Position numbers and translations under genes: made by a program
The notes under the pieces: generated by a model
What the model saw: the letters and a program-made list of their open reading frames with translations, nothing else
The model's database searches: none
Told to the model about the DNA's origin: nothing
In this document: positions 1-8,785 of the stretch, piece by piece
Numbering within the stretch: position 1 is the first letter of the stretch
Layout: every line of letters begins with the position of its first letter
NCBI GenBank assembly: GCA_024704175.1
Contig: CP085629.1
Location: forward strand, 6,076,001-6,140,000
Length of the DNA: 64,000 bases
Direction: 5' to 3'
DNA from: Paenibacillus sp. P25
Lineage (GTDB): Bacteria > Bacillota > Bacilli > Paenibacillales > NBRC-103111

Positions 1-64
1 AACCTCCGTTTCCCTCCCTATAATCAAGGGTGTATCCGAGCCAAATAATTGGGAGGGAACCCTG

Positions 65-455
65 ATGAAACCTTATTACGACCCCGCCGATCTGAAGCGC
101 ATTCCCGAGCTTGTCAAGCTGGCACCGCAAGCTTCGGCGTCCTTTTTTGCCTTCGAGCATGAAGTCTACCGCGCCCCGTCGGCACTTCCTTTAAAGACCA
201 AAGAACTGATCGCTGTAGCCACAGCTCATGTTACCGGTTTGCCCTTACTGCATCGACGTTCATGTCCGAAAATATAAGGAGCTCGGCGGAACCCGGGAAG
301 AAATCGTCGAAGCGCTACTGGTCGCCGCCTCCACGCGGGCCGGAGCCGTACTTAGCCACGGCGTTCAGGCGCTGCAAGCCTTCGAGGCAGGCGAAGAGCC
401 TGCTTCCGGTCCGCGGCGGCCTGCGGCGGATTCACCGCCCAGTTGTTTTTGTTAA
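65..455 (+). CDS. Carboxymuconolactone decarboxylase / AhpD-like protein, frameshifted
   Basis: A small all-helical CMD-family protein of about 130 residues. The N-terminal part reads in one frame to about position 236; the rest continues in another frame from the CPYC motif through a helix rich in Ala and Val. In this family the CxxC cysteines carry a redox or peroxidase-linked activity, with the His a few residues downstream (CIDVH). The break is at TTT near 238-240, where one T too many turns GG-TTG-CCC into GGTTTGCCC. A GGAGGG ribosome site lies just upstream of the ATG and a TATAAT hexamer at 20-25 may be its -10 box. The exact substrate is not known, and the C-terminal tail after residue 110 is poorly conserved in character. 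Confidence 0.75.
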
Positions 456-467
456 GCAGGCACGCAA

Positions 468-509
468 AAGGAGCTCGAACCCTGTGACGGGGCTCAAGCT
501 CCTGTTTTG
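468..509. terminator. Hairpin between convergent genes
   Basis: AGGAGCT arms (12 of 14 pairs) around a GTGAC loop, followed by TTTTGTGTTT. It separates the CMD gene (+) from the symporter gene (-) and could serve both. Confidence 0.6.
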
Positions 510-544
510 TGTTTAAAATGGTTCAGTCGGTGATTAACCTTATG

Positions 545-1889
545 TTAATGCGTCAACCAGCGAAGCAGGAAAATCGCCAGCGTCACCGTAACCGCTCCGC
601 CGATCCGCGTAGCCACTTGGGCGAAAGGCATCAGAACCAGCCGGTCGGACGCCGTCAGAATGGCGACATCCCCTGTGCCCCCCTTGGCCGCTGTGGGTAG
701 CGGTGACAATCGCGGCTTCGATCGGGTACATGTTCATCCATTTGCCGACGAAGAATCCGCTGGCCACCATCGACAGCACCGTGACGAAGATCGTAATCAG
801 ATACGCCGGGCTCAGCACGGAGATCAGGCTGTCCCACGGGGTGTTGTAAACGCCTACAGCGAGCAGCGGCGGGTAGGTTACGCCGATGACGAAGAAACGC
901 TGCATCATTTGCGCCCCGTCTTCCAGCTCCTTCGGCGACCAGCCCAGGTACTTGATCAGCACCGCGGCAAAAAGCATCACGACCGGTCCCGGAAGGCCGA
1001 GGATCGCAGCGATATACGTACCGAACAAATAAAATCCGATGGACATCGCAGCACCGGTGATCATTTGCGTCAGATCAATCGGCTTCTTCTCTTTATCTTC
1101 AGCATGCATCAGCACATCGTCGTCCCCGCCTTTGACGAGGGTGCCGTTCCCGGACCATTCCGGTTTGCGCTCGCCCAGCTTCTTCAGCAGACCGGACAAA
1201 ATAATCGCGCTCAAGCTGCCCAGCATAACGGAAGGCAGGATTTGGGCGAAGGCTTGATCCTGCGTCATCTTCAGAATCTCCCCGTAACCAATGGAGAGTG
1301 GAACCGCACCCTCTCCCACGCCTCCGGCCATAATCGGAACAATAATGTAGAAAAAGGTTCGGAACGAGCCCAGCCCCAGCGACGTGCCGGTAGCCATCCC
1401 TACGCCGATCGCAACAATCGTACCGACCAGCAAGGGAACGAACATTTTGGCAATCGCTTTAATCATGAGATTACGGTTCATTCCGAGAACGCTTCCGCAG
1501 ATGACAATCGCGATGTAGACATAGAGGAAATTGGTCGTCTTCATGAAGGAGGTCACGGTATCAATGGCCGGCAAGGGAAGCGACTTATGCGCCACCATAT
1601 AGGATGGGACGAAAGTAGCCAGAATCGGCGCCCCGCCCAAATTTTTCAATACAGGAATGCGCTTTCCGATCTCGGCGAGCAGGAATCCGAACAGGGTCAT
1701 AATCGAGATGGCCCCGAGCATGTCCTTCGGGAATTTGCCCGCGTTAATGAGAAGATACACGACGGTGATAAACGGAATATAAACGCTTACAGGAATGACG
1801 CCGCCGATCTTGTAGCTCAGCACCTTTTTCCAGGTGGATTGCGGCTGTAAAGGCAGTTCGAGCGCCGGGTTCATTTTATCCGCTAACAT
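545..1889 (-). CDS. 2-hydroxycarboxylate:Na+ symporter (CitS/MaeN family), C-terminus frameshifted
   Basis: Polytopic secondary transporter of about 448 residues, the usual length for the 2HCT family, which exchanges or symports citrate, malate or similar acids with Na+. Both re-entrant loop signatures are visible: GGVGEG about mid-protein and, near the C-terminus, SGQGGTGD once the frame is restored. The break is a run of six C at 680-685; five would restore the reading frame and end the protein at a TAA at 545. The ATG at 1889 is chosen because AAGGAGG lies at the right distance; the frame remains open upstream without a ribosome site. The divergent CitA/CitT-type two-component system next door is the expected regulator. 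In Bacillus the matching pair controls malate uptake, so malate is the best guess for the substrate. Confidence 0.88.
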
Positions 1890-2066
1890 AGGGTTGGCCT
1901 CCTTGGTTCTAACGATGACTGATTGGTTTCTATTGGTTTTGATAGCGCCTACAATATGAAGTATAGTGGATAACAGATGTGGCGAATATATTACGATCAA
2001 AAGATCGTTATAAACATTTAACGCATTTTCCGCAATAAACACAGCGAGAGTCACAAGGAGGCGGCA

Positions 2067-3657
2067 ATGTCGAAAAAGAAGAAAACGATGAGGTGCGCAC
2101 CAAAATCAATCTGCTGGTCCTTTTAAATATGGTCCTTGTCCTGATCCTGGCCATGTCCGCTCTCGGCTATATCCTCGTGGACCGGAAATTCAAAGAAACG
2201 GGAGACCGCGCCCTGTTCGTTGCCAGAACCGTAGCCGGTTTGCCGCAGGTGGCCGAAGCCTTCAATGGGCCCGACCCCGCTTCCGTGCTTCAGCCGCTTG
2301 CCGAACAGTTGCGGAAGCAAACGAACGCGGAATTTATCGTGATCGCCAACACCGACTTAATCCGCTACAGCCACCCGAATCCGGATAATATCGGCAAGCA
2401 TCTGAGCTGGGACGACTATGACATCGATCAGAGGGTGCTGCAGGGGCAGGACACCGAGACGAAATCCGCCGGTACCCTGGGCCTGTCCATGCGCGGGAAA
2501 ACGCCGATATACGACGCCAATCACAAGCTGATCGGGCTGGTTTCCGTCGGTTTCCTGGAGAAGGATATATGGAAAGAGCTGTCCGCTTTATTTTTCAAAT
2601 TTTCCGTCATCGGGCTGGTTGCGCTTCTCTTCGGCTTCGGAGGAGCTTATCTGCTATCCGGCCATATCAAGAAGCAGATTTTTAATATGGAGCCGGGCGA
2701 AATCGCTTTTCTCACAAGGGAGCAGGCCGCGATTCTCGATTCCACCCGCGAGGGGATTATTGCGATCAACAGCGACGGGAACATCACCACCTGCAACCGT
2801 GAAGCGAAAAAATTGCTCGACATCGAGGAAGAGAACGTCATCGGGAAACATGTGAATACCGTGCTCTCTACGTCCCGTTTGTCCGATGTCGTCCGGGACG
2901 GCGCCGTTCATAAGGACGAGCCCATGATCATAGGAAACACGTTGATCGTGACCAACCGGGTTCCCGTCTACAGCAACCAACGAGTGATCGGGGCCGTCGC
3001 CACGTTCCGCGACAAGCTTCAGCTCGACCAGCTGGACCAGCGTCTGGCGGACATCGGTCAATATGCCGATTCCCTGCGCGACCAGCGCCACGAGTTCATG
3101 AACAAATTGCATTTGATCTCGGGACTCATCAAAATGAAGGAGTACGACATGGTCGGCGAGCTGATTGAGGAAATCAATGAAGAGCAGCAGGATCTGCTGG
3201 ATTCGTTTCTTACTAAAATCCATGATCCCGCCATCGTCGGCCTGCTGATCGGGAAAATCAACCGGGCCAAGGAGCTGGGACTGCAGCTCGTGATCGACTC
3301 GAGGTCTTCTCTTCCGGACCCTTGCCCTCACAGGGATATCCTTGTTACTTTTCTCGGCAACACCATTGAAAATGCGTTTGAAGCGCTGTCCGGGAGCAAG
3401 CCTTCGGGCAGCCCCGGGATGGTTACTGTAAGCCTTCTGAACGAGCCGGACCGGATCATCGTAAAAGTGCAGGACAACGGACCGGGAGTGGATCCCGGTT
3501 TAGGTGAAGATATCTTTAAAGACGGGGTAACGACCAAGGGCGGCGGCCGGGGCTTCGGCTTGGCGCGCTTTCGAAGCTGGCGGCGAATGCGGGAGGAACG
3601 ATCTCGATGGAGAGCTCCCCTGCCGGCGCTGCGTTCCAGGTCATGCTGCCCAAATAA
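2067..3657 (+). CDS. CitA/DcuS-type sensor histidine kinase, frameshifted at both ends
   Basis: Membrane sensor with one N-terminal transmembrane helix, an extracytoplasmic PAS-like domain containing the ligand signature RYSHPN and the GKTPIYD strand, a second membrane helix, a cytoplasmic PAS domain, an H-box (DQRHEFMNKLH, about residue 340) and a HATPase with N-box (NTIENAFEA) and DNGPG and GRGFGL motifs. AAGGAGG at 2055-2061 points to the ATG at 2067, but the body of the protein is in another frame; one missing A in AAAAA at 2073-2077 would join them. A GTG at 2093 is in frame but has no good ribosome site. Near 3565 a one-base loss diverts the frame so the kinase appears fused to the next protein; the correct frame ends at TAA 3655-3657 with a Gly-Thr-Ile-Ser segment typical of the kinase end. 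It likely senses the acid carried by the divergent symporter. Confidence 0.88.
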
Positions 3658-3670
3658 GGAGGATGGAACG

Positions 3671-4360
3671 ATGGCGGCACCCTCTTTTCACGTGCTTGTC
3701 GTTGAGGATGATTTCAGAATTGCCAAGATGCATGGAAAGCTGATTGAATCGCAGGAAGGCTACCATTTGGCGGCCATCGCTTATAACTATGAACAAGCCC
3801 TCGCCCAAATATTGGAGCTGGGTCCTGAACTCGTGCTGCTGGACGTCTATTTGCCCGACCGCTCCGGCATCGAGTCGCTGCGCACCATCCGCAGTCAGAA
3901 TCTGCCCTGCGATGTGATTCTCATTACAGCGGCCAAAGAGAGCGATATCGTCGAGGAAGGGCTCCGGCTGGGCGTTTTTGATTATTTGATCAAGCCGTTC
4001 GATCTGGACCATCTGCAGAATACGCTTCATAAATATACCCAGTTCAAGAGCCGCTTATCCTCGCATGGTGAGGTGGATCAGCAATATTTGAACGAGCTCA
4101 TGAAGCTTCGCGCGCCGAAGTCGGCGACAGCCCAGCCGCTGCAAAAGGGAATCGACGAACGAACCCTGGTACGGATCAAGCAGGTCCTGGAAGCCCGGGA
4201 AGAGATGCAAACCGCAGATGACATCGCTCAAGCGGCCGGCGTCAGTCTGTCCACGGTCCGCAATTATTTGAGATTCATGGTCAAGGAAAAGATGGTCGAG
4301 GAGTACATGCAGTACGGCACGATCGGCCGCCCGCGGCGGCTGTACCGGATGGTAAAGTAG
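3671..4360 (+). CDS. CitT/DcuR-family response regulator
   Basis: A 229-residue regulator: receiver domain with acidic pair D13/D14, phosphoacceptor D58, T86 and K108, then a C-terminal DNA-binding domain with the helix-turn-helix AQAAGVSLSTVRNYLRF near residue 190. It starts at an ATG 8 nt after AAGGAGG, which overlaps the kinase stop codon, so the two genes are coupled. Partner of the upstream sensor; expected to activate the divergent 2-hydroxycarboxylate symporter from the 1890-2066 spacer. The apparent continuous reading from the kinase is an artefact of the kinase frameshift. Confidence 0.92.
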   Translation: MAAPSFHVLVVEDDFRIAKMHGKLIESQEGYHLAAIAYNYEQALAQILELGPELVLLDVYLPDRSGIESLRTIRSQNLPCDVILITAAKESDIVEEGLRLGVFDYLIKPFDLDHLQNTLHKYTQFKSRLSSHGEVDQQYLNELMKLRAPKSATAQPLQKGIDERTLVRIKQVLEAREEMQTADDIAQAAGVSLSTVRNYLRFMVKEKMVEEYMQYGTIGRPRRLYRMVK

Positions 4361-4370
4361 ATAAAACCAC

Positions 4371-4400
4371 AAGGCACCGACCGTAAGATCCGTGCCTTTT
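4371..4400 (+). terminator. Terminator of the two-component operon
   Basis: AAGGCAC...GTGCCTT stem with an additional GA/TC pair and a following TTTT, 11 nt after the response-regulator stop codon. Confidence 0.8.
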
Positions 4401-4412
4401 CATCCCTCCGGC

Positions 4413-4814
4413 TTACTTCCCTGCAATCTGCTTCCCCATCGTCGCCATATCGATCCATCCGTGGTGCTCGGCAATCTTCCCGTCAACCACCCGGTATCGG
4501 CGATACAGCGTAACATCCATCGCATTGCCCGTAGGCGGGTTGCCGAAGAATACGCCTTGATTCGTTCCTTTCACGGTCATCCGGACAAGCACCTTCTCCC
4601 CTTGGGCGACGATTTCTTCAACGGTGTATTGTTTGTCGGGGAAGGCCGCCAGTATTTTAGCGGCAAACTGCTTCAGACCTTCCTTGGACTGGTAAGAGAG
4701 CTCCTGGTAATCTTCCGACAAAAACCGCTCGGTGCTGTCTAGGTCATTCCCGTTCCAAAAAGCGTCGATAAACGCGAGTACCGTCTCCATATTATTTTGT
4801 TCCAATGTTTTCAT
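4413..4814 (-). CDS. SnoaL-like ester cyclase family protein
   Basis: About 133 residues of the NTF2-like/SnoaL fold, with the family block VDGKIAEHHGWID near the C-terminus and a FxGNPPTGN loop. Such proteins act on small lipophilic or polyketide-like molecules, but most members in soil Firmicutes have no known substrate. The ATG at 4814 has GGAG 10 nt upstream; a GTG 6 nt earlier sits too close to it. Only 30 bp separate this gene from its upstream paralogue, so both are probably transcribed together from the promoter region near 5300. Confidence 0.8.
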   Translation of the reverse strand: MKTLEQNNMETVLAFIDAFWNGNDLDSTERFLSEDYQELSYQSKEGLKQFAAKILAAFPDKQYTVEEIVAQGEKVLVRMTVKGTNQGVFFGNPPTGNAMDVTLYRRYRVVDGKIAEHHGWIDMATMGKQIAGK

Positions 4815-4844
4815 GATCACACATCTCCTTTTTTGGGGTTGGTT

Positions 4845-5195
4845 TTATGAATTCGTCTTGATTTGCGGCAAAAGCGGCCCTGTATCGAACCAGCCGCGAT
4901 GCTCGGCGATCTTCCCGTCCACTACCCGAAACTCGCGGAACTGCGTGGCCTTGACGGTACGGCCCGTAGGCGGGTTCCCGACAAACATCCCTTGGTGCGT
5001 AGCGGTCATGATGATCCTTATCACAACCTTCTCCCCTTGGGCAAACGTCTCTTCCACGGCATACTGCCGGTCCGGAAAAGCCTCTCCGATTTGACCTGCG
5101 AAGAATTGATCGGTCTGATCCAGCACCGGCTGATTCTCTGCATTTTCGATAAAGGCGGTTACGGTTTCGGTATTGATTTGTTCCATGGTTTTCAT
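4845..5195 (-). CDS. SnoaL-like protein, paralogue with an internal deletion
   Basis: A 116-residue paralogue of the gene just downstream: the starts (MKTMEQINTETV against MKTLEQNNMETV) and the C-terminal halves (GNPPTG, VDGKIAEHRGWFDTG) align well, but about 18 residues between the first helix and the FPD-QY-VEE block are missing, without a frameshift. The missing part covers one of the cone-fold helices, so the protein may fold differently or be non-functional. GGAGATGTTGGATC precedes the ATG. Tandem duplication followed by deletion is the simplest reading. Confidence 0.72.
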   Translation of the reverse strand: MKTMEQINTETVTAFIENAENQPVLDQTDQFFAGQIGEAFPDRQYAVEETFAQGEKVVIRIIMTATHQGMFVGNPPTGRTVKATQFREFRVVDGKIAEHRGWFDTGPLLPQIKTNS

Positions 5196-5288
5196 GATCC
5201 AACATCTCCTTTATGATTATGTACCGGCCGCTTGGTCATCAACAGGTCCGGATGCCGCCGGCGAACAAACTGACCCTATCACAACAAT

Positions 5289-5308
5289 ATGTTACTATAT
5301 GGTCACAT
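5289..5308. promoter_or_regulatory. 20-bp palindromic operator-like site, upstream of the SnoaL pair
   Basis: ATGTTAC-N6-GTCACAT, the same 7-6-7 pattern as two sites at 5961-5980 and 5988-6007. It lies about 95 bp upstream of the SnoaL-pair start and so may put these genes under the ArsR-type regulator encoded at 6064. Confidence 0.55.
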
Positions 5309-5342
5309 TTCGGTGTTAAAAAAAGCGCCCTACCATATGCAA

Positions 5343-5898
5343 TTACTTTGCCGCTGTCATGCCGGCCGTGAGCATCCGCGCCAGATCCGTGAATTTCGCG
5401 ACCGCACTGCGGGTCCTCTCCCTCATTCCCTCATCAACCGGCGTACCTTCCGGATCGAAGCAGTGGCCTCCGGCAAACCCGAGGGAAATCCATTCTGGGC
5501 TGTTCACGCCGTGCAGGTTGCGTACGATACTCTGCAGTTGCAGCAGCGAGCTCACCCCCATCGGGCCGCCGGCGGAGCTTACGGACAGCACCGGCTTCCC
5601 CGAAACCTGAGCTGCATTCATGTAATCCAGCGCATTCTTCAGCACACCCGAAACCGAGCCGTGGTATTCCGGGGTTGCAAGAACCAAAGCATCCGCCTCA
5701 CCTGCAGCTTCCAACAAACGCACAGCATTCGGATGAAGGTCCCCGCTGACCGGGTGAATACAGCGGCAAAGTCAGCTCCCGCAGATCGATCAACGTGACC
5801 GATACATGCTCAGCCTGTAAAAGACGGCCGATATAGCGGAGAAGGATCGTGCTCGTCGCACCCTCACGGTTACTGCCTGCAATCATGGTTACTTTCAT
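5343..5898 (-). CDS. NADPH-dependent FMN reductase (flavodoxin-like), frameshifted
   Basis: A flavodoxin-fold reductase of about 184 residues. The N-terminus has the phosphate-binding loop GSNREGATST, and the downstream part has the TPEYHGS flavin-contact motif and SSAGGPMG. These enzymes reduce FMN, quinones or azo compounds with NAD(P)H. The frame breaks at CCC 5754-5756, where one C too many splits LYSP from VSGDLHPNAV. Start ATG at 5898 follows AGGAAAGG. The promoter region carries two palindromes shared with the divergent regulator. A (TTG)n run lies between this gene and the palindromes. Confidence 0.82.
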
Positions 5899-5927
5899 GT
5901 TCTTAATCACCTTTCCTTCAATTGTTA

Positions 5928-5947
5928 TTGTTGTTGTTGTTGTTGTT
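5928..5947. repeat. (TTG)n triplet run in the FMN-reductase leader
   Basis: About seven TTG/GTT triplets in the 5' untranslated region between the operators and the FMN reductase start codon. A simple repeat that could vary in length; no coding role is seen. Confidence 0.7.
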
Positions 5948-5960
5948 CGTCTGTGGTAAT

Positions 5961-5980
5961 ATGTGACTGTACTGTCACCT
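5961..5980. promoter_or_regulatory. Operator 1 between FMN reductase and ArsR-AHSA1 genes
   Basis: ATGTGAC-TGTACT-GTCACCT, nearly perfect inverted repeat with a 6-bp spacer. Its centre is 27 bp from the centre of operator 2, so bound dimers would be about 2.5 helical turns apart. Confidence 0.6.
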
Positions 5981-5987
5981 TTATAAT

Positions 5988-6007
5988 ACGTGACTATTAA
6001 GTAACAT
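5988..6007. promoter_or_regulatory. Operator 2 between FMN reductase and ArsR-AHSA1 genes
   Basis: ACGTGAC-TATTAA-GTAACAT, same 7-6-7 layout as operator 1 and the site at 5289. It lies 57 bp before the regulator start, consistent with autoregulation and with control of the divergent reductase. Confidence 0.58.
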
Positions 6008-6063
6008 GTCAAGAGACAAATGAAAAATTTTAATCTTTGCCGCTGCAAAGGGGGTGTTACAAT

Positions 6064-6843
6064 ATGGAAAATGAAATCTTCAAGGCCCTGGCCGATCCCA
6101 GCCGCCGTACCCTGCTCGACCTGCTTCACGCTTCGGACGGGCGAACGCTAAGCGATCTGTGCGCCCCTCTGGAGATGTCCCGATTCGGCGTCATGAAGCA
6201 TCTGAATATTCTCGAGGAGGCCGGACTCATCACCACGAGGAAGGTCGGCCGGGAAAAGCTGCATTACCTGAATTCCGTACCGATCCGGCAAATTTACGAC
6301 CGCTGGGTAAGCAAATACGCCGAGCCTTGGGCGATCGGACTAACCGCCATGAAAGACGAATTGGAGCGTGAAACGAATATGGAGAACAAACCGCGGAATG
6401 TCAACCGGATTGCGATCAAAGCAACCCCCGATCAAATCTGGCAGGCCCTTACCGATCCGGCCAAAACCTCGAAATTCTGGTTCAACTGCGAAATCCGGTC
6501 CAGCTGGGAAACCGGCTCTCCTTTCGAATTGTGGAGCACCGATGGGGAGAAACGAGCGGAAGGAACCATTCTCACCGTGGAGCCTCCGCACAGGCTGGCC
6601 TTAAGCTGGCAGTTTCACTCGTTTCCGAACACGGAAGGCGAGAATCCGTCGCGGATCACGTGGGAGATCGACGCCCATACCGAGCTTGCCGGAGTGACCC
6701 TGGTAACGGTCGTGCATGATCAATTTGAAGAGGCGGCCCATACCGCCAAGATTCTGGAAAATGGAGTGCCGATCGTGCTATCGGGAATGAAGACCCTGCT
6801 CGAGACCGGTTCGACACTCATTCAAGTTATGCCGAAGGGTTAG
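6064..6843 (+). CDS. ArsR-family winged-helix regulator fused to an AHSA1/SRPBCC domain
   Basis: A 259-residue two-domain protein. Residues 1-100 form an ArsR-type winged helix (KALADPSRRTLLDLL, SRFGVMKHLNILEEAGLI). Residues 115-255 form an AHSA1-type START-like pocket (IWQALTDPAKTSKFW, then an AHTAKILENG helix). The fusion is a known architecture in Firmicutes and Actinobacteria; the pocket probably binds a small hydrophobic ligand that alters DNA binding. The ATG at 6064 is preferred over upstream in-frame starts because AAAGGGGG precedes it. It is divergent from the FMN reductase and shares its operators. No ArsR metal-binding cysteine pair is visible, so a metal ligand is unlikely. Confidence 0.85.
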   Translation: MENEIFKALADPSRRTLLDLLHASDGRTLSDLCAPLEMSRFGVMKHLNILEEAGLITTRKVGREKLHYLNSVPIRQIYDRWVSKYAEPWAIGLTAMKDELERETNMENKPRNVNRIAIKATPDQIWQALTDPAKTSKFWFNCEIRSSWETGSPFELWSTDGEKRAEGTILTVEPPHRLALSWQFHSFPNTEGENPSRITWEIDAHTELAGVTLVTVVHDQFEEAAHTAKILENGVPIVLSGMKTLLETGSTLIQVMPKG

Positions 6844-6859
6844 AGCTAGTTATGCAGCG

Positions 6860-6900
6860 AAAAGCCTTGGGAGCGGAATTCTCTGCTCTCAAGGCTTTTT
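6860..6900 (+). terminator. Terminator after the ArsR-AHSA1 gene
   Basis: AAAGCCTTGGGAG...CTCTCAAGGCTTTTT, long stem and T run 17 nt after the stop. Confidence 0.85.
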
Positions 6901-6950
6901 CATGTACAGTGATTACCGGATGCCATCTGATAATCGGCAGAGGCCTCGCT

Positions 6951-7644
6951 TCAAGCGGGAATGTGGCCCCTAAGAGGACTCTTTTTTCTGCCCGTAGCCA
7001 GCAGCATAAGGAAGGATATGACGATCATGGAGCCGGTCCAGGCCCAAGCCATCGTCGTATGCCCTGCATCCACCGCAACATAGATGGCGGTCGGGAGGGT
7101 CTGCGTCTTCCCCGGAATATTCCCGGCGATCATCAGCGTGGCCCCGAATTCGCCCAGCCCGCGGGCAAATCCGAGGATGTAGGCGGAGACGAGCGACCGC
7201 ACCGTCAGCGGAAGCGTAATGTAACGGAACACCTGCCATTCCCCAGCCCCCATCGAACGCGCAGCGCCCTCCAGGTCCCGGTCCACCGAGGAGAAACCAA
7301 CCTTCATCGTTTGGTAGACGAGCGGAAAGGCCACCACGATCGAAGCGATCACGGCGACCCACCACGAGAAAATCACCGGTGCGGCAAATAGCCATTCAAT
7401 CAGTTGCCCCATCCAGCTTTTCCGGCCCAGCAGGACCAGCAAGCACAAAGCCCACCACCGTCGGCGGAAGCACCAGCGGCAGCATAAAGACCGTCTCCAG
7501 CGCCGTCTTCCCTCGAAACGATCTGCGGGACATCCACCAGGCCGCCGCCACGCCAAGCACGATAACGACCAGGCTGGAGAACAACGCAACCTGCAGCGAC
7601 AGCCTGACGGGCGTCCAAAATTCCTGCCAATTCATAGCGGCCAT
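6951..7644 (-). CDS. modB: Molybdate ABC transporter permease ModB, frameshifted
   Basis: ABC permease of about 230 residues. The first half ends with FMLPLVLPPTVVGF and the second resumes at LLVLLGRKSWMG and contains the EAA loop DRDLEGAARSMGAGEWQVF, which contacts the ATPase, then GEFGATLMIAGNIPG. The break at about 7438 is a GCTTGC where GCTGC would keep the frame. The ATG at 7644 follows the modA stop by 3 nt. No modC ATPase gene is present; the permease must use an ATPase encoded elsewhere, as is assumed for Bacillus yvgL-yvgM. Confidence 0.88.
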
Positions 7645-7646
7645 AG

Positions 7647-8498
7647 TCAATGAAGCACGGTGAAGCCGTATTGAACGAATACATCCAGCGCAGGCCGCGA
7701 CTGCAAATAGGCATAAAAGTCTGCGGCTTCCTTGCTGTGCTTCGTGGCCTTCACGATGCCGATCGGATACTCGACGGGCGTGTAGGTTTTCGAATCGACG
7801 GCGAAGGCGACTTTCACTTTGGAGGAGGTCAGGGCGTCCGTTTTATAAACGAATCCAACGTCCGCATTTCCCGTCTCCACATATTGAAGCACCTGCCTGA
7901 CGTCTTTGGCTTGAACCAGCTTCGGCTGCAAAGCGTCCCAGAGCTTCACGTTAGTGAGCGCTTCTTTGGCATAGCCTCCCGCCGGCACGCTCTCCGGAAT
8001 GCCGACCGCAATCTTCTTCACATCCGCTTGGGACAAATCTTCCATCCGGCCGATCGCCATCTTCCCGTCCGACGCAACGACCGCTACGAGCTCGTTCGTC
8101 AGCGGCTTCTTCTGCTGGTTCGTATCAATCAGTCGCTTATCCACGAGCGCCTTCATATTCTTGACTGCCGCGGATAAGAAAAGATCCGCCGGGGCCCCTT
8201 GTTCGATTTGCTGCTGAAGCGCGCCGGATGCGCCGAAGTTGAAGTTCAGCTTGATGTTCGGATTTTTCGTTTCGTAAGCCTTCTGGATGTCCTTGAGCGC
8301 GTCGGTCATGCTGGCCGCCGCCGATACGGTCAGTTCTACGGTTTCCGCAGGCTTCTGGCTGGAGGCACCGGCTCCCGAAGCCGGCGTAGTGGAACCGCCG
8401 CTTGCCGCAGGCTTGGGCTCCGTACCGCGACCGGCAAACACGAACATCAAAGCCACTATGAACAATAAAAATACACTATTTTTAACTCGTTTTAGCAT
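7647..8498 (-). CDS. modA: Molybdate-binding protein ModA, lipobox cysteine replaced
   Basis: A 283-residue solute-binding protein: N-terminal hydrophobic signal, a Ser/Gly/Ala/Pro linker, then the ModA core with SAAASMTDAL (oxyanion contact), NFGASGALQQQI, LFLSAA and VKATKHSKEA. In lipoprotein ModA the signal would end in a sequence such as FAGC; here it reads VFAGRG, so the lipidated Cys is missing. That is either a one-base error (CGC for TGC) or a secreted, non-anchored form. GGGGGAG precedes the ATG. Downstream modB is 3 nt away. Confidence 0.9.
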   Translation of the reverse strand: MLKRVKNSVFLLFIVALMFVFAGRGTEPKPAASGGSTTPASGAGASSQKPAETVELTVSAAASMTDALKDIQKAYETKNPNIKLNFNFGASGALQQQIEQGAPADLFLSAAVKNMKALVDKRLIDTNQQKKPLTNELVAVVASDGKMAIGRMEDLSQADVKKIAVGIPESVPAGGYAKEALTNVKLWDALQPKLVQAKDVRQVLQYVETGNADVGFVYKTDALTSSKVKVAFAVDSKTYTPVEYPIGIVKATKHSKEAADFYAYLQSRPALDVFVQYGFTVLH

Positions 8499-8511
8499 GT
8501 TTCTCCCCCAA

Positions 8512-8545
8512 AGTTATATATAGTTATAAATAAACATAATTATAC
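8512..8545. promoter_or_regulatory. AT-rich AGTTATA repeat upstream of modA
   Basis: Two AGTTATA copies 10 bp apart (8512 and 8522), the second forming an imperfect inverted repeat AGTTAT-AA-ATAAAC. A matching motif occurs at 9749-9790. It is a candidate operator for the regulator encoded at 8786. The 8546-8785 spacer otherwise shows no recognised RNA element. Confidence 0.45.
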
Positions 8546-8785
8546 TTTTCAATCCGGCCTATTGTAAATGATAAATCACACATGGCGACCTGTTCGAATG
8601 GTTTGGTCATGTTTTATCTAAATCAAATATGTAAAATGGACCGATTCGAACACCCGCGGCCTTTCATCGGTTCATCCGTTTTGTTAAGCCCCATCCTCTC
8701 TTCTCCGCGCTTCTTGATTCCATTGTGTTATAATTAGCCTTAAATTACACAATCGGATCAAGCTACGAACCGGGAGGATTATACC

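Noticed and set aside
2093..4360. Single-protein fusion of sensor kinase and response regulator
   Set aside because: The junction lies in a frame not used by either family; restoring one base gives a normal kinase end and a regulator with its own ribosome site.
5928..5947. (TTG)n run as a CRISPR-like or regulatory repeat
   Set aside because: A simple triplet run without spacers; no CRISPR arrays were seen anywhere in the window.
8546..8785. Molybdenum-cofactor riboswitch upstream of modA
   Set aside because: The spacer shows no matching stems; only the AT-rich operator-like repeats are visible.
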